From IMG/VR virus record IMGVR_UViG_3300009285_000077, positions 1-30,361 of that record: DNA of 30,361 bases; one strand, written 5' to 3'. The notes below the pieces were generated by a model. It was not told where the DNA came from. It did not search any database and worked only from the letters and a program-made list of their open reading frames with translations. This DNA comes from a virus. Shown piece after piece: positions 24,137-29,395 of this stretch (position 1 is its first letter; each line of letters starts with the position of its first letter). Position numbers and translations under genes: made by a program.

Positions 24137-24555
24137 TATTGACCGTGAAAGATTATTTCGCAAGGCATCTTGCCGGGCATGAGCAAGAAATAACTGAAGA
24201 GATCAAACGAAACGCAATTGATTTGGTTGCCCGCCAGAATAGGCTCATTGCTGCGATGCAAGACGATGGGGTTCAACTGAAGCCACATCCGCTTACCGGC
24301 ACGATGTATAGCAGCGGCTGGCGGCCTGTGAGCGTGAATGCAGCCACACCTGGCGCCGCTGTATTCAGCAATCACATGCTCGGAAATGCAGGCGACCTAT
24401 ACGACCCGCACGGTGAAATTGATGAATGGTGCATGCTGCACCAGAACTTCCTGTCAAGCATCGGCCTATGGCTTGAACACCCTGCCGCCACAAAGGGTTG
24501 GAGCCACACCCAGCGCGTTGCGCCAAGGTCAGGTAATCGGGTGTTCTACCCATGA
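24133..24555 (+). CDS. Endolysin, M15-type peptidase
   Basis: Endolysin of the M15 (D-Ala-D-Ala carboxypeptidase or L-alanyl-D-glutamate peptidase) kind, cutting the cross-link peptides of the cell wall. The 140 residues include SGWRPVSVN (about 61-69), then SNHMLGNAGDLYD (79-91), which fits the SxHxxGxAxD zinc motif with H81 and D88. GWSHTQRVAP (122-131) gives a third histidine, H125, as ligand; E115 is a likely catalytic residue. The C-terminus SGNRVFYP closes the fold. No secretion signal is seen, so release depends on the holin. The start overlaps the previous gene by ATGA. Confidence 0.85.
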   Translation: MILTVKDYFARHLAGHEQEITEEIKRNAIDLVARQNRLIAAMQDDGVQLKPHPLTGTMYSSGWRPVSVNAATPGAAVFSNHMLGNAGDLYDPHGEIDEWCMLHQNFLSSIGLWLEHPAATKGWSHTQRVAPRSGNRVFYP

Positions 24556-24992
24556 ACGACATCAAGACCATGATCATCATCGTGCTGGCTATTGCCAGTG
24601 CAGGACTGTATTACAGGATGTCATCCGTTCAATCAGAGTTCGAAGAATATAGAGAGGTAATCCATGACCAACTACAGAAGGCAATCATTGAAAAAGAGAC
24701 TATCGAACGGAAATACAAAGCCGATCTTGACGCTGCACGAAATAAGTATTCTGCTGCTCGCAGGGATTTTGATCGTATCCTTGAGCGGCTGCGAAACGCT
24801 CAAGCTGTGCCAGGGAACAGCGCCGTGCAAGTGGCAGGATGTGGCAGAAATTCAGTGCCCTGCACCGAAGCCAATTCCGGTCGAGCTGTTGTCAGACTTG
24901 CCACTTACCAAGGAACTTGCGACGCTGACTTCTACGCCGAAGCAATGAGGCAGACTTTGCAATGCAAAAGCCTGATTGATTATCTGAAATGA
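24552..24992 (+). CDS. Inner membrane spanin (Rz-like)
   Basis: i-spanin (Rz-like), 146 residues. The N-terminal segment MIIIVLAIASAGLYYRM is a signal-anchor helix (about residues 7-22). It is followed by a charged coiled-coil (VQSEFEEYREVIHDQLQKAI through RKYKADLDAARNK) and a C-terminal region with cysteines (GCGRNSVPCTEA). It spans the periplasm together with the nested outer partner to fuse the membranes at the last step of lysis. The gene overlaps the endolysin by ATGA. Its coding DNA carries the o-spanin gene in another frame. Confidence 0.85.
   Translation: MNDIKTMIIIVLAIASAGLYYRMSSVQSEFEEYREVIHDQLQKAIIEKETIERKYKADLDAARNKYSAARRDFDRILERLRNAQAVPGNSAVQVAGCGRNSVPCTEANSGRAVVRLATYQGTCDADFYAEAMRQTLQCKSLIDYLK
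24664..24948 (+). CDS. Outer membrane spanin lipoprotein (Rz1-like), nested in Rz
   Basis: o-spanin (Rz1-like), wholly embedded within the Rz gene in a different reading frame. It is 94 residues with an N-terminal basic stretch (NYRRQSLKKRLS), a hydrophobic signal core (ISILLLAGILIVSL), and the lipobox LSGC with the lipidated cysteine at residue 43, followed by about 51 mature residues. The mature part is short and proline-containing (CPAPKPIPVEL), like known Rz1 proteins. The ATG at 24664 has a strong ribosome site, AGAGAGG, 6 nt upstream, which decides the start. A shorter start in the same frame (TTG within ILTLHE) is possible but less supported. Confidence 0.85.
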   Translation: MTNYRRQSLKKRLSNGNTKPILTLHEISILLLAGILIVSLSGCETLKLCQGTAPCKWQDVAEIQCPAPKPIPVELLSDLPLTKELATLTSTPKQ

Positions 24993-24997
24993 CCGTT

Positions 24998-25088
24998 GCA
25001 CCCGATATCCTACGAGATTAAGAGCATCAGATTTCACGTGCTTTAAGACGTCTAATGACTACGCGGAACGTCTTTCTGTGTCGGGTGC
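24998..25088. repeat. Nested inverted repeats between convergent operons
   Basis: Outer arms GCACCCGA (24998-25005) and TCGGGTGC (25081-25088) are perfect 8-bp complements, extendable by G-T pairs. Inside lies a 7-bp hairpin AAGACGT (25045-25051) / ACGTCTT (25068-25074). The whole falls in the 143-nt gap between the last plus-strand gene and the end of the minus-strand operon, where a bidirectional stop signal would be expected. No T-run is present. A smaller AGAGG/CCTCT pair is at 25100-25116. Confidence 0.45.
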
Positions 25089-25135
25089 CATTGCTATCTA
25101 GAGGTGGTCGGCCTCTGTTCGCTTTCGAGGAGTGC

Positions 25136-25390
25136 TCACCGCATTAATTTTCTGTTCACGCGCATTAACTTCTGGCGCTCACTATAGCACTTAGTACACA
25201 AGGTTGTATAAATTCTGCCGCTGCTCGATCTATGGCGCCCAGGATGGCCACATTTAGAGCATGGCTTTGTTGCATTTTTCTCGATGTTGATCAGCACATT
25301 ATTGGTGTTGAATGCGGTGCGTGCTGATTCTGCGGGCGGAACTATAATGCATTTGTTTAGCAGCATATCTGCTAGTGATGGCACATTCAT
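25136..25390 (-). CDS. Zinc-ribbon protein (84 aa), paralogue 1
   Basis: An 84-residue protein with two cysteine pairs: KPCSKCGHPGRH and then TLCTKCYSER, a small zinc-ribbon with a CxxC-x(n)-CxxC layout near residues 43-68. It is basic towards the C-terminus (RQKLMRVNRKLMR, with the repeated KLMR). The N-terminus SLADMLLNK matches SLADMLMSA in the other zinc-ribbon gene at 27537-27788, and the two ribbons align (KPCSKCG / KPCSRCH, then R...G, then TLCTKC / TMCTAC), so they are related. A nucleic-acid or regulatory role is suggested by the ribbon but not shown. It starts in an ATGA overlap with a 20-codon ORF. Confidence 0.7.
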   Translation of the reverse strand: MNVPSLADMLLNKCIIVPPAESARTAFNTNNVLINIEKNATKPCSKCGHPGRHRSSSGRIYTTLCTKCYSERQKLMRVNRKLMR

Positions 25391-25449
25391 TTAATCCCCC
25401 TGCGTTTGAATTTACGTTTAAGCCAAAGCTCATACAGCCATGCGAGCAT
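25387..25449 (-). CDS. Micro-ORF (20 aa), basic and aromatic
   Basis: A 20-codon ORF, MLAWLYELWLKRKFKRRGIK, that fills the gap between the coiled-coil gene and the zinc-ribbon gene. Its start lies 2 nt after the stop of the coiled-coil gene, and its TGA overlaps the zinc-ribbon ATG by ATGA. The first half is hydrophobic and aromatic, the second half strongly basic, which gives an amphipathic, membrane-touching look. No ribosome site is obvious, so translation would rely on reinitiation. The exact fit is the only real support. Confidence 0.4.
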   Translation of the reverse strand: MLAWLYELWLKRKFKRRGIK

Positions 25450-25451
25450 GG

Positions 25452-26123
25452 TTAGGCTTGACCTGGTGTAGCAATCAACTCTTCTAATTCTTTCCGTATC
25501 CGACCTACAGAGTCAAGATTGCCTGCAACAATATCGTCGTATATGCAGCAAATTCGTGTGCGCATATCATCACGCCAGTCTTGATTTCCTTTATTGTATG
25601 CGTAATCTAATTTATGAGAGATTTCACTAGAAGCATGTTTAAACCCAGAATTAAAATATGCTTCGCGTTCTCCGAACTTAGCATTTTCCACCTTTTTCAG
25701 CTTCTCGGTAAGTTCCGCACTCTCCTCTTCCAGCTTACGCTTTGCTCGATCCTGCTCCAGCGCTTCCATGCTTGGTGGATTGGCGAGGGCTTGTGCAATA
25801 TGGCCTAGATCACTTTTAACGATAGCGTCACCAGTAACGGGTAGATATTCTTCTGCTACAAGCAATGCTTCGCGTACCCGCTGATACGCCTCCTGTGTGG
25901 CGAGGAGTTGCTGCTGTAATTCTGTAATCTGCTCATCTCCATCTGCAACCATTAGCATTACAGTTGCGACTTCTCGTATCAGCGGCTTTCGTGCGGAGTT
26001 GTAAAATGCTTGCAGGTTATCGAGCGAGCATACTTTTACAGGGACAGGCCAATCATCATCAGGGTCGCAAAACCCACATCCCTTCGCCAGCTCCAGTGCT
26101 GCATCTTTGTTATCTTGGATCAT
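25452..26123 (-). CDS. Hypothetical coiled-coil protein (223 aa)
   Basis: A 223-residue hypothetical protein of the early operon. The N-terminus has CGFCDPDDDWPVPVKVCS, with three cysteines, but no clear metal motif. The middle (about residues 60-105) is a glutamine- and leucine-rich coiled coil (EQITELQQQLLATQEAYQRV), and the segment at about 120-145 is another (RAKRKLEEESAELTEKLKKV). The C-terminal part (RDDMRTRICCIYDDIVAGNL) is helical. Proteins of this mixed coiled-coil type occur in phage early regions without a known role. GGAG sits 7 nt before the ATG. Confidence 0.7.
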   Translation of the reverse strand: MIQDNKDAALELAKGCGFCDPDDDWPVPVKVCSLDNLQAFYNSARKPLIREVATVMLMVADGDEQITELQQQLLATQEAYQRVREALLVAEEYLPVTGDAIVKSDLGHIAQALANPPSMEALEQDRAKRKLEEESAELTEKLKKVENAKFGEREAYFNSGFKHASSEISHKLDYAYNKGNQDWRDDMRTRICCIYDDIVAGNLDSVGRIRKELEELIATPGQA

Positions 26124-26170
26124 GTTAAGTCTCCAGTGTTGTTGCGGATGTCATATCGTGTAATAATCAT
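26120..26170 (-). CDS. Possible leader micro-ORF (16 aa)
   Basis: A 16-codon ORF, MIITRYDIRNNTGDLT, whose TGA overlaps the ATG of the coiled-coil gene by ATGA (26120-26123). Only the overlap argues for translation; the GTGAGTG upstream is a weak ribosome site. It could be a coupling leader or a chance reading frame. Confidence 0.25.
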   Translation of the reverse strand: MIITRYDIRNNTGDLT

Positions 26171-26244
26171 AATCACTCACTACTTTTCAATTCCTCAATG
26201 TTTATTAAGGTTAGCGGGTTTTATTGGTGTAAAACTCGGGATTT

Positions 26245-26514
26245 TTAGGGTGTATATTTCACGTTAGAGCGCATCCTTATGGCCTCTGCACACGCCCGTG
26301 ACTCATCTTCTACATCTGTGGTTCCGTGCCGCGCATCTGGCGGAACTCTCGATTCACAAAGTTTTGCGCACGCTTCACGCTCAGAAATTGCAGCGTCGCT
26401 AATAGCTGCAATTATTTCTTCTGGGCTTGCTTTTCTACCATCGTCGTGACGCACTGCCCAGCATGAGAGTGATGGATCGTTTTCTGGATGTTCTTTACAA
26501 TTTGCTAGTTTCAT
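26245..26514 (-). CDS. Small conserved phage protein with EREACAK motif (89 aa)
   Basis: An 89-residue protein carrying ISEREACAKLCESR (about residues 43-57) and, 20 residues on, ACAEAIRMRS. The pair EREACAK.C...ACA.AIR.R is a familiar signature of small phage and prophage proteins. The N-terminus has CKEHPENDPSLSCWAV, with two cysteines and a histidine that might bind a metal. No enzyme motif is seen, and the function is unknown. A ribosome site AGAAAGG is present upstream of the ATG at 26514. A 121-nt non-coding gap separates it from the coiled-coil gene and may hold control sites. Confidence 0.7.
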   Translation of the reverse strand: MKLANCKEHPENDPSLSCWAVRHDDGRKASPEEIIAAISDAAISEREACAKLCESRVPPDARHGTTDVEDESRACAEAIRMRSNVKYTP

Positions 26515-26540
26515 GTTTTGCCTTTCTATTTTAAAATGCG

Positions 26541-26603
26541 CTCTAACCCGGCGTTCAACCCGGACTCCGCAAAGGCGCGGAGCCGGTTAACTCTACGTTG
26601 TGC
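26541..26603 (+). repeat. attC-like imperfect inverted repeat (integron-type element)
   Basis: An inverted repeat laid out like an integron attC site. R''-like CTCTAAC is at 26541-26547 and L''-like GTTCAACCCGG at 26553-26563. An unpaired A at 26564 is in the place of an extrahelical base. Then CTCCGC / GCGGAG (26565-26570 / 26577-26582) encloses the loop AAAGGC. L'-like CCGGTTAACTC is at 26583-26593 and a degenerate R'-like GTTGTGC at 26597-26603. The extra bases lie on the 5' side of the plus strand, as in attC top strands. R' departs from GTTRRRY, so the site may be inactive. Confidence 0.45.
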
Positions 26604-27154
26604 CCCTTGCAGCGTGCTGCCAGCTCTACAAGCCAGCTCGCCAGCTCCGGGGGTGTATGTTCCCGCTCAGCCTTTGTTATGTGCGGCCTGCAGTCGTGCC
26701 GTTTCCGGCTCTGCACTACATGGCTCGCCTCACCAAGGCGCAGCGGCATTTCTGGTAGGTCTCGCGGCTCCGCGCCGCAAATGTACAGCCAGGTCTTTTT
26801 CTCTGCTCGGTGGCCCCACCACATTTGCACTATTGGCAAAGTCCACCCTCCAAATTCGTCGCGCTTCCCTGGCGCGGGTAGTTGCTGGTCTTGCCATAGC
26901 GTCGAGCTGGCCGGGTGTTCCAAAACTCCGCCCCATGCCCGCACTTGCTGCACCGCCCACCGCGCCAAGTCTTTTTCGTCTGCCCGTGGGTTCGCAAAAT
27001 GCCGCAGCCTTCCCCACGCCCGGCAAGGCGGGTGCGCTACTACCGGCTCGCCACCTGGCCAGCGTCTGGCATCTCGCTCGGCGTCCCATACGTCCACGCC
27101 AGGCATCGCCTTGTAGTTGCTATCTTCGCGGGCAAAAAGCACAGCTACCATCAT
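26555..27154 (-). CDS. Conserved phage protein with HPPC motif, GC-rich (199 aa)
   Basis: A 199-residue conserved phage protein: MMVAVLFAREDSNYKAMPGV, WDAERDARRWPGGEPVVAHP, then PCRAWGRLRHFANPRADEKD, GVLEHPASSTLW and DEFGGWTLPIVQMWWGHRAE. The AHPPC...W segment and LEHP recall the PPC motif of cytosine-5 DNA methyltransferases, but no SAM-binding loop is seen, so enzyme activity is not claimed. The DNA is far richer in GC than its neighbours. The start is uncertain: ATG 27154 makes an ATGA overlap with the preceding stop, ATG 27151 has better spacing from GGAGAG, and GTG 27178 is also open. Its last 18 codons lie within the attC-like repeat. Confidence 0.75.
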   Translation of the reverse strand: MMVAVLFAREDSNYKAMPGVDVWDAERDARRWPGGEPVVAHPPCRAWGRLRHFANPRADEKDLARWAVQQVRAWGGVLEHPASSTLWQDQQLPAPGKRDEFGGWTLPIVQMWWGHRAEKKTWLYICGAEPRDLPEMPLRLGEASHVVQSRKRHDCRPHITKAEREHTPPELASWLVELAARCKGHNVELTGSAPLRSPG

Positions 27155-27333
27155 CTCTCCGTAGTTACGGCGGGGCACAACAACACGCTGAAGTCGAGTC
27201 CATTAACATTGAGTATCGTCTCGAGTGGGATAGTGCCCTTGTGATCCCGGCCGACGTGGTTAGCAATGAGGTCGTAGCCTCGTTTACAGGCGTCTGCGGT
27301 ACGGAGGGCGGATAGTGTGGTGGTGTAGGTCAT
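27151..27333 (-). CDS. Small phage protein (60 aa), possibly shortened
   Basis: A 60-residue protein: MTYTTTLSALRTADACKRGY, then DLIANHVGRDHKGTIPLETI and LNVNGLDFSVLLCPAVTTER. The start MTYTTTLxALRxAxACxxGY and the later IPLxTILxxNGLDDALWxLR line are known from many phage early genes. Here the expected DALW.LR after NGLD is replaced by FSVLL, so the C-terminus appears shortened or altered. The ATG at 27333 is chosen (AAAGG upstream); a TTG 6 nt earlier is closer to that site. It ends in an ATGA overlap with the HPPC gene. Confidence 0.65.
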   Translation of the reverse strand: MTYTTTLSALRTADACKRGYDLIANHVGRDHKGTIPLETILNVNGLDFSVLLCPAVTTER

Positions 27334-27381
27334 GATCAAAATACCTTTCTAACTGATATGTTAAGAGTTGTATCACCGAAG

Positions 27382-27447
27382 TTAGGGACAGATTGCTGCT
27401 GCTGATGTCGAAAATATCAAAATGATTAATGCAAATATTTTATTCAT
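27382..27447 (-). CDS. Micro-ORF resembling a bare signal peptide (21 aa)
   Basis: A 21-codon ORF, MNKIFALIILIFSTSAAAIC plus P, preceded by GAGGAG (6 nt). It looks exactly like an export signal (basic start, hydrophobic core, A-A-A cleavage region) but stops two codons after the predicted site. One base out of frame, the DNA continues as PNFGDTTLNISVRKVF for 16 more codons, which suggests a small exported protein broken by a single-base change. Alternatively it is a short membrane peptide. Confidence 0.4.
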   Translation of the reverse strand: MNKIFALIILIFSTSAAAICP

Positions 27448-27450
27448 CAT

Positions 27451-27540
27451 TCACTCCTCGTCGTTTATAAAAAAAATCAAAATTGCAACAACTGCAACCC
27501 AGCAAAGCGCCAATATTAATTGCTGGTGAAGGTATGTCAT
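27451..27540 (-). CDS. Micro-ORF, single membrane helix (29 aa)
   Basis: A 29-codon ORF that starts in an ATGA overlap with the zinc-ribbon stop at 27537-27540. The product begins MTYLHQQLILALCWVAVVAI and ends LIFFINDEE: a single hydrophobic helix with an acidic C-terminus. Its stop is 3 nt before the ATG of the next micro-ORF, and its last codons hold that ORF's GAGGAG ribosome site. The tight packing of the three short ORFs suggests that this small membrane peptide is made. The function is unknown. Confidence 0.5.
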   Translation of the reverse strand: MTYLHQQLILALCWVAVVAILIFFINDEE

Positions 27541-27788
27541 TTCCGCCACTTCTTCCTGTATGCTGCATCGCAGGCGGTACACATTGTTGATATTGCCACG
27601 CCTCTTTTGTTGATCCGGCGCGGTTCAGTATGGCAACGTGAGCATGGCTTGTGACCATTCTTCGCGTAGTTATCCTGGGTTTGTCGCGACACAGATTTCG
27701 TCGGTATTTCAGTCAGCGGCGGCGCAGATGTTGCACTCATCAGCATATCTGCCAGAGATTGAGCTTGAGGGATTTTGATTTCGCTCAT
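27537..27788 (-). CDS. Zinc-ribbon protein (83 aa), paralogue 2
   Basis: An 83-residue protein with SLADMLMSATSAPP near residue 11 and a zinc ribbon GHKPCSRCHTEPRRINKRGV, then STMCTACDAAYRKKWRK. The cysteine pairs are CxxC at about 49-52 and about 70-73. It is clearly related to the 84-residue protein at 25136-25390 in both the leading SLADML box and the ribbon, yet the two genes stand at opposite ends of the minus-strand operon block. A small DNA- or RNA-binding factor is a fair guess. It starts in an ATGA overlap with the exonuclease stop. Confidence 0.75.
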   Translation of the reverse strand: MSEIKIPQAQSLADMLMSATSAPPLTEIPTKSVSRQTQDNYAKNGHKPCSRCHTEPRRINKRGVAISTMCTACDAAYRKKWRK

Positions 27789-29395
27789 GCCTTAGCCTTC
27801 ATCCTTTCTGCAGTTTCCATCACCCAACTGAATGCGGTATCGTAGGTGACGTTGAAGATGGCTGCGATGCTGGTGATAAGTACGGCGTCACTTGGGCGCG
27901 GTTGCTTAATATCGACGATGCCAATTACGTAAGCAGTCTCATCAACAGTTTTCGGATTGCTTTCCGATATTGTTCCCAGTATCTTTTCGGCAATATCTGC
28001 TTTCTTAAAAGATTCAGCTCGCTGATCTGCTTCAACCTTTGCGCGGGCCTTCCACTCTTCCTCTGCCTGAATGCGTGCGCGCTCAGATTCAAGTCGCGCA
28101 GCCTCATCAGCTTTCTGATTCTCGATCCGGCTGGTGATGGTCAAGGTGAAGTATTCCATCGGCTTCGATATGAGATTTTGCAGGTCGGGGAATAGTGCGC
28201 TTTGACCGGCAGCGTTTTCCCTGCACCATGCCAGCTTGGCGCGGGTATCCTTGGCAGATGCATCCGCTTCAATCTTGCCATGCGCCAATGCTGTATCCAG
28301 AGCATCCTGCATTGATGCCAGCGATTTCAGCCCTTTGATTGCGCCGCTAAAGTCTGGGTGCTGAACAACGAGGCGTACGCCAGTTATCTCAGCCTGCAGT
28401 GCGGTATAGTGGGCATTAAAAGCAATGCGCGCCTTGTCGCACATCGCCAGCTTGCGCGATTCCTTCTCCGACTTCACCAGCTTGTCAAGCTTCAAGCGCA
28501 CATCGGCCAGCTTCTGCTTGTAAAAGTCCATCGTGCGCATCACTTCGTCGATGCTTGTTGCCTGGGCGGTGATGGCCTTCTTGGTTTGCTCGATACCATC
28601 CTCTGCAGATTTGCAGGCCTTGACATTTGCCTCTGCGTCTGCAAAATCTTGATCTGTTTCCAGTTCGGTCTTGATGCCGGCTAGGAATTGATCTGCAGCC
28701 GATACGAATACCGGCAGGTTGCTGGTGGTTACTTCACCCTTGATCGTCACCGCCAGCGATGGCAGGGCCATGATTGCGGTGGCTGTTGGCTTTTCAACTT
28801 CAGCCTCTGGCACATAGGCAGCAACATCCTTCTCGAATTGCACCCAGCCAGCAACAAGACGGGCGCGCAGTTCAAAGTCTGGGTAGCAGGTAAAATGCAC
28901 CTCCTCAACCAGCTTGTCGTCCTTGCCGAATTTCGTCGCCATGAACAAGCACTCTTTGGCGTCAGAAATCATAAACTGCTGCTCGATTTGCACTTTGTAT
29001 TGGTCGTCAAGATCGTCTGCGCATGTATATGATCGAATTTCATCATTTAATGACTTGTGTTCGAAAATGGTTTTTTTGTCGAATGTTATCCCGTCAAAGC
29101 TGGCGCTATATTTCTCATATACGCTATTAACGCCGGTCACAGGAGACAAATCCTCACCGATTATCGCTTCTGCCAGTGGTCTCGCAAGCGCCTCAAATCG
29201 GTGGCCGTCATTAAAACGGCGCTGGGTTGCATCATCCACCTCCGGCACGATGCCGGTGGCGCGCTCTTTGATGAGCTGTGCGCGGGTCTTGTATTTGCTC
29301 AAGCCCATCATCGCAGGGGCATCGCTGGCGTTCAATGATGTGGCGCGGTGAGCGTGCCATTCAGGGCTTCCTTGTACAAGTGTGAGAATCTTCAT
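27785..29395 (-). CDS. YqaJ / lambda-exo-type recombination exonuclease with C-terminal extension
   Basis: Exonuclease of the YqaJ / lambda-exo kind, which resects double-strand ends for the RecT partner. Of its 536 residues the first 215 or so are the nuclease: LVQGSPEWHAHRATSLNASD, GHRFEALARP with E68, SASFDGITF with D101, and FEHKSL with E112 and K114, as in the D...ExK core of lambda exo; VQIEQQFMIS follows. Residues about 220-536 form an extra charged coiled-coil part (FADAEANVKACKSAEDGIEQ; RLESERARIQAEEEWKARAK), reminiscent of DUF1351-type phage proteins. The ATG at 29395 is chosen because it overlaps the RecT stop as TAATG; an upstream start would reach into recT. Confidence 0.88.
   Translation of the reverse strand: MKILTLVQGSPEWHAHRATSLNASDAPAMMGLSKYKTRAQLIKERATGIVPEVDDATQRRFNDGHRFEALARPLAEAIIGEDLSPVTGVNSVYEKYSASFDGITFDKKTIFEHKSLNDEIRSYTCADDLDDQYKVQIEQQFMISDAKECLFMATKFGKDDKLVEEVHFTCYPDFELRARLVAGWVQFEKDVAAYVPEAEVEKPTATAIMALPSLAVTIKGEVTTSNLPVFVSAADQFLAGIKTELETDQDFADAEANVKACKSAEDGIEQTKKAITAQATSIDEVMRTMDFYKQKLADVRLKLDKLVKSEKESRKLAMCDKARIAFNAHYTALQAEITGVRLVVQHPDFSGAIKGLKSLASMQDALDTALAHGKIEADASAKDTRAKLAWCRENAAGQSALFPDLQNLISKPMEYFTLTITSRIENQKADEAARLESERARIQAEEEWKARAKVEADQRAESFKKADIAEKILGTISESNPKTVDETAYVIGIVDIKQPRPSDAVLITSIAAIFNVTYDTAFSWVMETAERMKAKA

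Noticed and set aside
26171-26244. Possible minus-strand promoter in the gap before the coiled-coil gene.
   Set aside because: TTTACA and TAATAA elements exist, but the spacing (about 20 nt) is too long and other pairs are no better than chance in AT-rich DNA.
26518-27315. A long plus-strand frame (265 codons) across the GC-rich segment.
   Set aside because: It lies antisense to the HPPC gene, which has clear family motifs. The frame stays open only because of high G+C, and its protein is low-complexity (Ala, Pro, Arg, Ser) with no recognisable domain.
27440-27658. A minus-strand frame (72 codons) overlapping the second zinc-ribbon gene.
   Set aside because: The zinc-ribbon frame is supported by its paralogue and by ATGA links. 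This one shares only DNA with it, and its tail is better explained by the two micro-ORFs.
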